Of a stretch of 30,897 bases of DNA, positions 22,652-29,086 are shown piece after piece (the first letter of the stretch is position 1; each line of letters begins with the position of its first letter). The stretch spans positions 1 to 30,897 of the forward strand of contig JAZSGT010000039.1 of NCBI GenBank assembly GCA_045532865.1. The letters are read 5' to 3'. The notes under the pieces are model-generated. The model searched no databases and was not told the origin of the DNA. It saw only the letters and a program-made list of their open reading frames with translations. The stretch comes from RGIG4140 sp045532865 (GTDB lineage: Bacteria; Pseudomonadota; Alphaproteobacteria; CAAHEQ01; UBA3637). Both the position numbers and the translations under genes were made by a program.

Positions 22652-23080
22652 ATGGCTGAAAGATTTAAAATTCCGGTTGGTGTCTTTATTATGTTGAAAA
22701 AAGATACAAAGGTTTTGTTGCAACTTAGAAAAAATTGCTCTTTTTCTGGTAATTATGGTTTTGTTGGTGGTCATTTAGATGGTGCTGAACAAATTGTGAC
22801 TGCTGCTATTCGAGAAACAAAAGAAGAAGTTGGTGTAGATATTCATCCAAATGATTTGGTTTTAAAAACAATTTGTCATAGCAATAAGGGCGTGGAGTAT
22901 TTGCAATTTTATTTTGAATGTTGCAAATGGACAGGTGAAATTGAAAATAAAGAAACAAATAAATGTGAACGATTAGAGTGGTGTGATTGGAATCATCTTC
23001 CAGAAAATATATGTCCGTATTTAAAAGAAGCTGTTGATAAAATCAATTTAGGCATTTCTTTTTATGAGGATGAATTTTAA
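22652..23080 (+). CDS. Nudix hydrolase
   Basis: Small pyrophosphohydrolase acting on a nucleoside-diphosphate-linked compound. The Nudix box GX5EX7REUXEEXGU is complete: GHLDGAE, then QIVTAAI, then RETKEEVGV (about residues 40-62). Upstream strand KIPVGVFIMLKKDTKVLLQLRK and downstream VEYLQFYFECCKW fit the fold. 142 residues is a normal single-domain length. Four or five cysteines (CSF, CHS, FECCKW, KCERLEWC) are more than usual. AAGGAGG ribosome site. Substrate cannot be read from the sequence; MutT-like sanitising or ADP-ribose/CoA-type substrates are all possible. Confidence 0.88.
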   Translation: MAERFKIPVGVFIMLKKDTKVLLQLRKNCSFSGNYGFVGGHLDGAEQIVTAAIRETKEEVGVDIHPNDLVLKTICHSNKGVEYLQFYFECCKWTGEIENKETNKCERLEWCDWNHLPENICPYLKEAVDKINLGISFYEDEF

Positions 23081-23137
23081 ACTTATGCCAGATGAGGAAT
23101 ATTATATAGATAATCCTAGAAAAAAGGGAAAAATAAT

Positions 23138-24040
23138 ATGAGTGTTGTTGAAAAAGAAGAATTTCTAAAAGAATATATTGAATGGTCAAGTCAGCCGAAG
23201 TTTAAAGATTTTAAATTCATCACAAAAATAACAAAAAAGGATGAAGAAAAATTGCTTGAAGTTTCAAGCTTTAATCTTTGGGCATTTTTGTTTGGTCCTT
23301 TTTATTATTTTTATTTAGGGATGTATCGTGGCATTTTTTACCTTTTATTAAGTATGCTCCTTTTTAGTTTTGGTATTGTTGAGGGGTGTATTCTTTATTT
23401 TATTTTTGCAATTATTATTGGGTTTTTGGCTAATCGAAATTATGTTGATTTTTTAAAGCGAAAAAAAGAAAAATACCGTTTTTTTAACCCTGATGCTAAT
23501 ACAAAATATTTTAATATTTCAAATAAGCGCTTGGTGGTCCTATCTTTGCTTACGGGTGGAATGTATTTGATGTATTGGATGTATCGAAATGCAAAAGCCA
23601 TGAAAGAGGCTCAAAATGATCCTATTGTTCCTATATGGCAAGCGATATTTATGTCATTTACATCTATTAATGTGTTTCGTGCTATTAATTATTCTGTTAA
23701 AAAACAAGGATATAAAAAAGATTTGAAACCACTTAAATCTGCGTGGCTTTTTTTCCTTTTAACAGCTTTATCTGGTTTTGAATATAAAGGAGGAGGAGAA
23801 GATGCTTTTTTGTCAACTGAATTATTGTTTTTGTTGATTTCTTTTTATTGGCTGATGATTTTGTTGACAGTTTTGCTGATTTTAAAATATCAAAAAGCTA
23901 TCTTTTTTTATTCTGAACGAAAAAACTTCCCTTTGAATAAAAAATTAACAGTTTGGGAGTGGGTTTTTGTTGGAACTGGAATTTTATTTAATGCAAGTCT
24001 TGTTTATGTGACAGGTTTTTTGTTTTTAGATTTGATATAA
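23138..24040 (+). CDS. Multi-pass membrane protein with DUF2628- and DUF4234-like parts
   Basis: 300 residues. A soluble N-terminus of about 45 residues is followed by SFNLWAFLFGPFYYFYLGMYRG, the hallmark of DUF2628 (a WaflfGpfyylyrgmw motif leading into two helices). A second region at about residues 128-165 (SNKRLVVLSLLTGGMYLMYWMYRNAKAMKE) resembles DUF4234, with its R-x-x-V-LxLLTxGxYxxYWxYR pattern. Two to three more membrane helices lie in the C-terminal half, for about seven in all. Both domains are of unknown function. It follows the Nudix gene by 57 bases and could share its transcript. Its stop is 16 bases from the tRNA-associated direct repeat. Confidence 0.75.
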   Translation: MSVVEKEEFLKEYIEWSSQPKFKDFKFITKITKKDEEKLLEVSSFNLWAFLFGPFYYFYLGMYRGIFYLLLSMLLFSFGIVEGCILYFIFAIIIGFLANRNYVDFLKRKKEKYRFFNPDANTKYFNISNKRLVVLSLLTGGMYLMYWMYRNAKAMKEAQNDPIVPIWQAIFMSFTSINVFRAINYSVKKQGYKKDLKPLKSAWLFFLLTALSGFEYKGGGEDAFLSTELLFLLISFYWLMILLTVLLILKYQKAIFFYSERKNFPLNKKLTVWEWVFVGTGILFNASLVYVTGFLFLDLI

Positions 24041-24056
24041 AGTATTAAGATGTATT

Positions 24057-24174
24057 GGCGTACACGTGCGCCTACTTTTTGCCTGACGAACTCCCTTTTG
24101 GGCGTTCGGCCTCATCCGGAACAGCACATAACAAAAAACCTCCCATAAAAGGGAGGATCTTTGTTGGTGGGCCC
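24057..24174 (-). repeat. Distal copy of the 118-base tRNA-tail repeat
   Basis: Matches 24240-24357 at all but one of 118 positions, 183 bases away in the same orientation. In minus-strand order it holds the last bases of the tRNA acceptor (GGGCCCACCA), the terminator hairpin, a second hairpin (CGAAC-CCC paired to GGG-GTTCG), and a near-palindrome GGCGTACACGTGCGCC at the far end. The tRNA sequence beyond the acceptor is decayed (24175-24190). The one difference between copies (TTTT against TTGT) falls in the loop of the second hairpin. Confidence 0.9.
24133..24156 (-). terminator. Duplicate terminator in the distal repeat copy
   Basis: CCTCCC (24139-24144) and GGGAGG (24151-24156) with an A-run on the plus strand, i.e. 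a T-run after the hairpin on the minus strand. Identical to the hairpin at 24316-24339. It may also end the convergent DUF2628 transcript poorly, since the T-run is on the wrong side for that strand. Confidence 0.8.
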
Positions 24175-24180
24175 TTAAGA

Positions 24181-24209
24181 GACTGTAAATTCCCAAAATA
24201 AATTTTGGG
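24181..24209 (-). repeat. Hairpin plus decayed tRNA T-arm between the repeat copies
   Basis: A perfect palindromic stem (CCCAAAAT with ATTTTGGG, 24192-24209) is followed on the minus strand by ATTTACAGTC (24190-24181) and then the decayed tRNA 3' end. The same 10-mer occupies the matching place behind tRNA-His (21493-21502). Confidence 0.7.
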
Positions 24210-24239
24210 CCCCTTTCCGACAAAAAGTTTCAAAGCACC

Positions 24240-24357
24240 GGCGTACACGTGCGCCTACTTTTTGCCTGACGAACTCCCTTGTGGGCGTTCGGCCTCATCC
24301 GGAACAGCACATAACAAAAAACCTCCCATAAAAGGGAGGATCTTTGTTGGTGGGCCC
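24240..24357 (-). repeat. Proximal copy of the 118-base tRNA-tail repeat
   Basis: Copy that includes the true 3' end of the CAT tRNA. See the distal copy at 24057-24174 for content. Together with the 65-base spacer (24175-24239) it forms a 183-base unit. Confidence 0.9.
24316..24339 (-). terminator. Intrinsic terminator of the CAT tRNA
   Basis: CCTCCC/GGGAGG stem with a TTTTAT loop on the minus strand and a six-T run after it, starting 8 bases downstream of the tRNA CCA. Confidence 0.9.
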
Positions 24358-24424
24358 GGAGAGACTCGAACTCCCGACCTATCCGTTATGAGCGGACAGC
24401 TCTAACCAACTGAGCTACAGGCCC
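24348..24424 (-). tRNA. tRNA with CAT anticodon, probably tRNA-Ile2 (lysidine type)
   Basis: Full cloverleaf on the minus strand: acceptor GGGCCTG/CGGGCCC, D-arm GCTC/GAGC, anticodon stem GTCCG/CGGAT with loop CTCATAA, T-stem GGGAG/CTCTC, A73 and encoded CCA. CAT is used by initiator Met, elongator Met and Ile2. Initiator is excluded by the normal paired 1:72 end. C4-G69 and C5-G68 are the pairs TilS prefers in E. coli tRNA-Ile2, and the GGGCCTG acceptor is like alphaproteobacterial tRNA-Ile(GAT), so I favour Ile2; elongator Met remains possible. Confidence 0.85.
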
Positions 24425-24438
24425 GAACCACAAGGGGC

Positions 24439-24467
24439 ATTATAATAAGAAATTTTTTGAATTGCAA
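24439..24467 (-). promoter_or_regulatory. Promoter of the CAT tRNA
   Basis: Minus-strand TTGCAA (24467-24462), 17-base spacer, perfect TATAAT (24444-24439), 14 bases before the tRNA. A GC-rich GGGG/CCCC tract follows the -10, a common discriminator for stringently controlled tRNA promoters. Confidence 0.65.
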
Positions 24468-24527
24468 GTGTTTTTTTAAAGTAAAGTATTTTTTTCTAAA
24501 TTCAGTGCAAGAATATTGTTTTTTTCC

Positions 24528-24556
24528 TTTTCAAATGAAAAAAAATGTGTTATACT
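24528..24556 (+). promoter_or_regulatory. carD promoter
   Basis: TTTTCA (24528-24533), 17-base spacer, TATACT (24551-24556), followed by CCCC. Start of transcription would be about 25 bases before the ATG, with AAAGGAGT as ribosome site. Confidence 0.6.
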
Positions 24557-24587
24557 CCCCGTTAATTAATATAAAAAGGAGTATATA

Positions 24588-25106
24588 ATGACAAAAGAAG
24601 AATATACATTTAACCCGGGGGATTTTGTTGTTTATCCAGCAAGAGGTGTTGGCCAAGTAACTGAAATTAAATCAGAAGATGTGTGTGGTCAACAATTAGA
24701 TATTGTTTCTGTTAATTTTAATAAGGATCGAGCAACGGTAAAGATTCCTCTTTCAAAAATTAAGAAAGACGCTTCTTCTTTGCGTCAGATTTCTACCCCA
24801 GCTGTTATGGCTGATGCAGTAAAAGTTTTAAAAGGAAAAGCAAAAGTTCGCAGAGTTCAATGGAGTAGACGTTCTCAAGAATATGCTGAAAAAATTAAAT
24901 CAGGTGATCCAATTCAATTGGCTGAAGTTATGAGAGATTTGTATAAAGATCCTGAAAGAAATGAGCAAACATACAGTGAGCGTCAAATTTACGATCAAGC
25001 GCTTGGTTTATTTGCTCCAGAATATGCTTTGGTTAATAATATGAAAGATGAAGAAGCAACAGCTCAATTGAGTAATATTTTGAAAAGTCGTGTATCGGTA
25101 GAATAA
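24588..25106 (+). CDS. carD: CarD/CdnL-family RNA polymerase-binding regulator
   Basis: Binds the RNA polymerase beta subunit and stabilises open complexes, especially at rRNA and growth promoters with poor -10 regions. The N-terminal RID/Tudor-like domain begins TFNPGDFVVYPARGVGQVTEI (about residues 6-27), exactly the family opening. The C-terminal helical DNA-minor-groove domain holds VRRVQWSRRSQEYAEKIKSGDPIQLAEVMRDLY, including the WSRR segment with the family's Trp that wedges at the upstream edge of the bubble. 172 residues is normal for alphaproteobacteria. It sits alone with its own promoter and terminator. The weak -10 of the cdsA promoter in this window is the sort of promoter it could help, by inference. 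Confidence 0.95.
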   Translation: MTKEEYTFNPGDFVVYPARGVGQVTEIKSEDVCGQQLDIVSVNFNKDRATVKIPLSKIKKDASSLRQISTPAVMADAVKVLKGKAKVRRVQWSRRSQEYAEKIKSGDPIQLAEVMRDLYKDPERNEQTYSERQIYDQALGLFAPEYALVNNMKDEEATAQLSNILKSRVSVE

Positions 25107-25118
25107 TTTTAGATAAAG

Positions 25119-25151
25119 CGCATTTCTTTTTAGGAGAAGTGCGTTTTTTTT
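25119..25151 (+). terminator. carD terminator
   Basis: CGCATTTCT (25119-25127) pairs with AGAAGTGCG (25135-25143), one T-G wobble, followed by eight T residues. Confidence 0.85.
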
Positions 25152-25167
25152 ATGGGGGATAGGGTAA

Positions 25168-25461
25168 ATGAGGTTGCTTTTTTTGTTGTTTGGTTTTTTA
25201 TTTTTGTCTGCTTGTGGTCAATTTGAACCATTTGTTGATGCAAGAAGAGAAGCAGGTCAGTTGGAAACAGTTGGTTTTTCAAAACCTGATTATCCTGTTG
25301 TTTGTTCTGGTTTTTGGTCTGAACAAGAAGAGAGGTATTTGTTAGCGCAATCTGAGTGTTTAAAAATGGGAAAAGTGGCTAAAAGCTTATCGGTAGAGTC
25401 ATTTGAATGTAAATTATTTACTCCTATAAAAGAAACTTTTGTTTGTGTTGAAAAAGAATAA
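25168..25461 (+). CDS. Small lipoprotein of unknown function
   Basis: 97 residues. LLFLLFGFLFLSAC at the N-terminus is a signal peptide with a lipobox (LSAC), predicting lipidation at Cys16 and transport by the Lol system, whose LolA is encoded at 5358. The mature part has four further cysteines (VVCSGFW, QSECLKMGK, FECKLF, FVCVEKE), enough for two disulfides in the periplasm. No known domain. A GGGGGAT/AGGG stretch before the ATG provides ribosome binding. It lies between the carD terminator and the promoter of the fzlA-like gene, so it may depend on read-through or an unseen promoter. Confidence 0.7.
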   Translation: MRLLFLLFGFLFLSACGQFEPFVDARREAGQLETVGFSKPDYPVVCSGFWSEQEERYLLAQSECLKMGKVAKSLSVESFECKLFTPIKETFVCVEKE

Positions 25462-25492
25462 TTTTTTTCTTTAAAAAACGAGTATAAAAAGC

Positions 25493-25521
25493 TTGTATCT
25501 CCAAATGAGAAGTGCTATAAT
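25493..25521 (+). promoter_or_regulatory. Extended -10 promoter of the fzlA-like gene
   Basis: TTGTAT (25493-25498), 17-base spacer, perfect TATAAT (25516-25521) preceded by TGC, giving the extended TGnTATAAT form. It leaves an untranslated leader of about 85 bases. Confidence 0.6.
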
Positions 25522-25612
25522 GCCAAAAAAAGATAAGGGATAAAAAGGGGATTTTGTTTAAAGTTCTTTTTTTTATCAAATGGTTATATGTTTTTATTTG
25601 GTGGTTTTAGTA

Positions 25613-26290
25613 ATGGCTGAAAGAAGAACTTTATATCATTATACGCTGTGCCCTTTTTCAAGAAAGGTTCGTTTGTTGTTGTTTGAAAAAGGGTTGCCTT
25701 ATGGTACAATTTTTGAGGTGCCTTGGGCAAGAAGACCAGAATTCTTAAAATTAAATCCTTTGGGTGAAGTTCCGGTATTAATTGAGCCTGATGATCCTGT
25801 TTTGTCAGATCATGTTGCTATTTCAGAATATGTTAATGAAATTAAAACGTTGCCAAATTTGTTGGGAGAAACTCCAAGGGGTAGGGCTGAAGTACGTCGC
25901 TTGACAAATTTGTTTGATACTAGTTTTTATATGGATGTGTACAAACCATTGGTTGGGGAACGTGTGATTAATGCTTTGAAATCAGGGGCTATGCCAGATT
26001 CAACAATGATAAGAGCTGGAAGAGAAAATTTAAAACGGTATATGTCTTATATTGATTGGTTGGCAGCACATCGTAGTTATTTGGCTGGTAAGTCTTTGTC
26101 TATGGCAGATTTAGGTATTGCTGCACATATTTCTGTGATGGATTATTTGGGTGAAGTTGAATGGGATAATTACCCAGATGCAAAAATGTGGTACATGAAA
26201 ATAAAATCTCGCAAATCTTTTGCACCATTATTAAGTGATAAGTTAACGGGCATTATGCCATCTGAAAAATATGCAGATTTGGATTTTTAA
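25613..26290 (+). CDS. fzlA: FzlA-like GST-fold cell-division protein
   Basis: Glutathione-S-transferase fold; best match from memory is FzlA, which in Caulobacter binds FtsZ and is needed for constriction. Thioredoxin-like half: YHYTLCPFSRKVRLLLFEKGLPY, NPLGEVPVLIE, LSDHVAISEYVNE. Helical half: RAEVRRLTNLFDTSFYMDVYKPL and LAGKSLSMADLGIAAHISVMDYLGEVEWDNYPDAKMWYMKIKSRKSF, ending SEKYADLDF. The tail and the WDNYP..K.WY.KIKSR region are typical of alphaproteobacterial FzlA. I use the ATG at 25613; an in-frame ATG at 25580 adds a hydrophobic stretch but has no ribosome site. An ordinary GST is the alternative. The lipoprotein gene follows closely. Confidence 0.72.
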   Translation: MAERRTLYHYTLCPFSRKVRLLLFEKGLPYGTIFEVPWARRPEFLKLNPLGEVPVLIEPDDPVLSDHVAISEYVNEIKTLPNLLGETPRGRAEVRRLTNLFDTSFYMDVYKPLVGERVINALKSGAMPDSTMIRAGRENLKRYMSYIDWLAAHRSYLAGKSLSMADLGIAAHISVMDYLGEVEWDNYPDAKMWYMKIKSRKSFAPLLSDKLTGIMPSEKYADLDF

Positions 26291-26299
26291 GGAGGGATG

Positions 26300-26710
26300 A
26301 TGTGTAATATTTTAAAAAAATTATGTGTTGGGGGCTCTTTGTTGCTTTTAACAGCGTGTGGAAATGATGGTCAGCATATGTATTATTGGGAACGACCAAA
26401 TACAGGTGTTGTTTGGTTTGTTAGAGATCATAATGAATGTTTGGATAATGCTGATATGTGGCCTTTTCAATGGCCGGGGCTGCCTTGGGGTTGGAACACA
26501 CCACCAGATTTGAATTTGCGTTTTGATAACAGTTCAGATCATGGTATTTGGGCGCAATATATTCCTTTCCCAGGGGCTCAACCACTTCATGTTAATTCAA
26601 GAGTGGGGGATTGGTCTATGTCGTATGATGATTATGAAGAGTGTATGTTAGAACGTAATTATGTGATGAGGCGTCCAGTTAAAGTAGATAATCAAGTGTT
26701 TTTTGAATAA
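26300..26710 (+). CDS. Trp-rich lipoprotein of unknown function
   Basis: About 136 residues. The leader CNILKKLCVGGSLLLLTAC has a lipobox (LTAC), so the Cys should be lipidated. The mature part is strikingly rich in Trp, Tyr and Pro (MWPFQWPGLPWGWNTPPD) and has two cysteines in matching contexts (HNECLDNAD and YEECMLERNYVMR). The late EECMxxRNY pattern occurs in many small alphaproteobacterial lipoproteins and probably forms one disulfide. AAGGAGG at 26289-26295 is 1 base from the ATG at 26297 and 4 from the one at 26300, so I prefer the second. It starts within 10 bases of the fzlA-like stop, so the two are co-transcribed, and precedes the GT4 gene by 14 bases. Confidence 0.72.
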   Translation: MCNILKKLCVGGSLLLLTACGNDGQHMYYWERPNTGVVWFVRDHNECLDNADMWPFQWPGLPWGWNTPPDLNLRFDNSSDHGIWAQYIPFPGAQPLHVNSRVGDWSMSYDDYEECMLERNYVMRRPVKVDNQVFFE

Positions 26711-26724
26711 AGAAAGGATTTTAG

Positions 26725-27873
26725 ATGTCTGAAAAGAGAGAAAAGGTTGTTGTTCAAGTTTTGCCAGCCTTAAATCAAGGGGGTGTGGAACGTGGAACAA
26801 TTGAAATTGCTGAAGCTCTTCAAAAAGAAGGGATCAAAAATTATGTTGTTTCTGCTGGTGGAAAGATGGTCCCTGAGCTAACAAAATTGGGTGTGGTTCA
26901 CATTACACTTCCTGTGAATACAAAAAATCCAATTTCAATGTTGATTAACTCTTATCGTCTTGAAAAAATTTTTAAAGATTTAGGAGCTTCTTTGGTCCAT
27001 GTGCGTTCTCGTGCTCCAGCTTGGTCAGTTAAATGGGCTGCAAATCGCATGAATATTCCATTTATTACAACATTTCATGGACGTTATGGATTGAAACCAG
27101 AAGTGTTTAAGAAACCTTATAATCGTGTGATGACAAAAGGTAGATTGGTTATTGCTGTTTCTGCATTTATTCAAAATCACTTGATGAAAGAATATACCGT
27201 TCCTGATCAAAAAATTCGTTTGATACCACGTGGAGCAGATATCAATAAGTTCAATATGAATTCTATTTCTGTTGGCATGTTGCAAGATTTTGCAAAAGAA
27301 CATGATATTCCAACGGATAAACCAATTATAACACTTGTTGGACGTTTATCACGGATTAAAGGGCATGATGTTGTACTTGATGCGTTGCAACAAATGAAAC
27401 AAAAAGATGTGACTGTTTTGTTTGTTGGAGGTAATCCAAAGGCAGGATATGATATTGAGTTGAAGCAAAAAATAGAAGCATTGCCTGAGACAACATCTAT
27501 TAAAATTTTTGCAGTTTCAGGTGATAAGATGCCTTTAGTATATGCCTTGTCAGATATTTGTGTTCAGCCAACATTGGTTCCTGAATCATTTGGACGTGGT
27601 ATTGCTGAAGCACAAGCAATGGGGCGTGTGGTTGTTGCATCAAATCACGGGGGAGCTTGTGAATTGATTTCAAACAATAGAACTGGATTTTTAACTCCTG
27701 TTGGTGATGCACGTGTTTTAGCTTCTGTTTTAGATACGGTTTTATTCATGACACCTGCTGAACGTCAAGCAATTGGTATGGCTGCACAAGAAAGTGTGAG
27801 AACGAATTTCTCAATTCAAAAAATGTGTGACAGAACAGTTGCTTTGTATAAAGAGATTTTAAATAATGACTAG
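26725..27873 (+). CDS. GT4 (GT-B) glycosyltransferase
   Basis: Retaining glycosyltransferase, likely for LPS core or another envelope glycan, at the cytoplasmic face of the inner membrane. The N-terminal Rossmann half starts VVVQVLPALNQGGVERGTIEIAEAL, with the GG-x-E element that closes on the donor, then HVRSRAPAW and TFHGRYG. The C-terminal half has LVGRLSRIKGHDVVLDAL and the E-x7-E motif in PESFGRGIAEAQAMGRVVVA, which binds the nucleotide sugar. 382 residues is standard. Donor and acceptor unknown. It overlaps the DUF5665-type gene by 8 bases, which suggests a functional pairing. AAAGGA ribosome site. Confidence 0.9.
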   Translation: MSEKREKVVVQVLPALNQGGVERGTIEIAEALQKEGIKNYVVSAGGKMVPELTKLGVVHITLPVNTKNPISMLINSYRLEKIFKDLGASLVHVRSRAPAWSVKWAANRMNIPFITTFHGRYGLKPEVFKKPYNRVMTKGRLVIAVSAFIQNHLMKEYTVPDQKIRLIPRGADINKFNMNSISVGMLQDFAKEHDIPTDKPIITLVGRLSRIKGHDVVLDALQQMKQKDVTVLFVGGNPKAGYDIELKQKIEALPETTSIKIFAVSGDKMPLVYALSDICVQPTLVPESFGRGIAEAQAMGRVVVASNHGGACELISNNRTGFLTPVGDARVLASVLDTVLFMTPAERQAIGMAAQESVRTNFSIQKMCDRTVALYKEILNND

Positions 27874-28243
27874 AAAATTAGATGTTGAACAAAAATTAAA
27901 ACAATTAGAAAAAGTTGCATTGCAAATTGAAAAAATGCGCTTGGGCGATTATGTTGCTAATTTAAATCGTCCTTCAAAAATTATTTTGAATAATTTAATC
28001 GGAGGGATTTCAAAAGGCGTTGGATTGACTGTTGGTGCAACCCTTGTGATTGCCTTGTTGTTTAAAATTTTGAGCGTGATTATTTCAATGAATATTCCAT
28101 ATTTGACAGATATGTTGCAAGAAGTTGTAACGATTGTAAAATCTACACCGATTGCTGCAAATATGTCACCGGCTGCGGCTGAAACACCATGTCAGTGTTC
28201 TTCAAGTTCGGAAAAAGTGGATGAAAGAAAGGATACAAAGTAA
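27866..28243 (+). CDS. DUF5665-type membrane protein
   Basis: 125 residues. An N-terminal amphipathic helix (DVEQKLKQLEKVALQIEKMRLGDYVANLNRP) is followed by IILNNLIGGISKGVGLTVGATLVIALLFKIL, a Gly-rich membrane helix of the DUF5665 type, then a second hydrophobic stretch, then a Ser/Ala/Cys-rich tail (CQCSSSSEKVDERKDTK). In this lineage it commonly neighbours a GT4 glycosyltransferase. Function unknown; a membrane adaptor for the upstream glycosyltransferase would fit the 8-base gene overlap, by inference. The UDP-sugar-dehydrogenase-like gene starts 3 bases downstream. Confidence 0.75.
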   Translation: MTRKLDVEQKLKQLEKVALQIEKMRLGDYVANLNRPSKIILNNLIGGISKGVGLTVGATLVIALLFKILSVIISMNIPYLTDMLQEVVTIVKSTPIAANMSPAAAETPCQCSSSSEKVDERKDTK

Positions 28244-28246
28244 AAA

Positions 28247-29014
28247 ATGTTAACACAAGATCAAATTAAAGTTGGAATTATTGGGTATGGCGTTATTGGT
28301 ATGACCTTTGCCCGTTGGCTGCAAGAGCACACGAAATGTCAAATGGCAATTTCAGATCCACCAAAAGGGATTAATGATGATATTTCAGATTGTAATCTTT
28401 ATTTTATTGGGATCCATATTCCAACAGAACTGGATGGTACACAAGATTTAACCTTGTTGCGTTCAATTATTAGTGGGTTACCTGATAATAAACCAATTTT
28501 TATTCGGACAACACTTCTTCCAGGTACTGCTGATAGATTGACAGCAGAATTTAACAAACCTGTTTATTTTATGCCTGAGTTTTTAACAGAAAGGACAGCT
28601 TATGCTGATTTTTGCTCTCAAGATATTGTCATTACAGGTGAAAGAGAACTTCTTGATGAAATTTTTAAAACAAAAAAACGCTATTATATGAAAAATGTAG
28701 AAGCTGAAATTTGTAAATATGCACACAATGTTTTTGGTGCTTTAGCTGTTACATATTTTAATGGTGTTTATGAACTTTGTTCAAAAATGGGTGCTGAGTA
28801 TAACTTGGTAAGAGATGGATTTTTATTAAGTGGATATTTAAGCCCAACACACACACACGTTCCAGGTCCAGATGGTAAATTTGGTTATGGTGGTAAATGT
28901 TTTCCAAAAGATGTGAATGCATTTGCAATTTTTAATCAAAACAATCATTTAGGAGAGCTTTTGAAAGTAACAATGGAAACGAATAAGTTCTTCCGAGAAC
29001 AGGAAGTTAAATAA
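28247..29014 (+). CDS. Short UDP-glucose/GDP-mannose dehydrogenase-like protein lacking the C-terminal domain
   Basis: 255 residues. The NAD-binding GxGxxG is VGIIGYGVIGMTFARWL at about residues 9-25. FIRTTLLPGTADRL and YFMPEFLTERTAYADF (the PEF/PEfl motif) follow. The middle helical domain starts EICKYAHNVFGALAVTYFNGVYELCSKMG, and the catalytic-Cys motif FGYGGKCFPKD is present with Cys at about 218. Full UDP-glucose dehydrogenases have about 150 more residues forming the UDP-binding domain; this ends 37 residues after the Cys and is followed by a terminator, so it is naturally short. It may be a distinct single-domain dehydrogenase or need a partner. It ends the operon with the GT4 and DUF5665-type genes. 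Confidence 0.8.
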   Translation: MLTQDQIKVGIIGYGVIGMTFARWLQEHTKCQMAISDPPKGINDDISDCNLYFIGIHIPTELDGTQDLTLLRSIISGLPDNKPIFIRTTLLPGTADRLTAEFNKPVYFMPEFLTERTAYADFCSQDIVITGERELLDEIFKTKKRYYMKNVEAEICKYAHNVFGALAVTYFNGVYELCSKMGAEYNLVRDGFLLSGYLSPTHTHVPGPDGKFGYGGKCFPKDVNAFAIFNQNNHLGELLKVTMETNKFFREQEVK

Positions 29015-29019
29015 AGTTT

Positions 29020-29052
29020 AAAAATCCCCTTTGTGAATAAAGGGGATTTTTT
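29020..29052. terminator. Bidirectional intrinsic terminator
   Basis: AAAAATCCCCTTT (29020-29032) pairs perfectly with AAAGGGGATTTTT (29039-29051) around a 6-base loop. Runs of A on the left and T on the right serve the convergent dehydrogenase-like and PAS genes. Confidence 0.9.
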
Positions 29053-29086
29053 ATATCAAATAAATTCTGAATAATAATTTTTTATA

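Noticed and set aside
24057..24357. CRISPR-like array
   Set aside because: Only two repeat units of 118 bases with one spacer and no cas genes; the content is tRNA-derived.
24205..24405. Open frame of 66 codons with GPGETRTPDLSVMSGQL near its end
   Set aside because: This is the antisense of the CAT tRNA read as protein, a well-known false gene seen wherever tRNAs are mistranslated. It also runs through the direct repeat.
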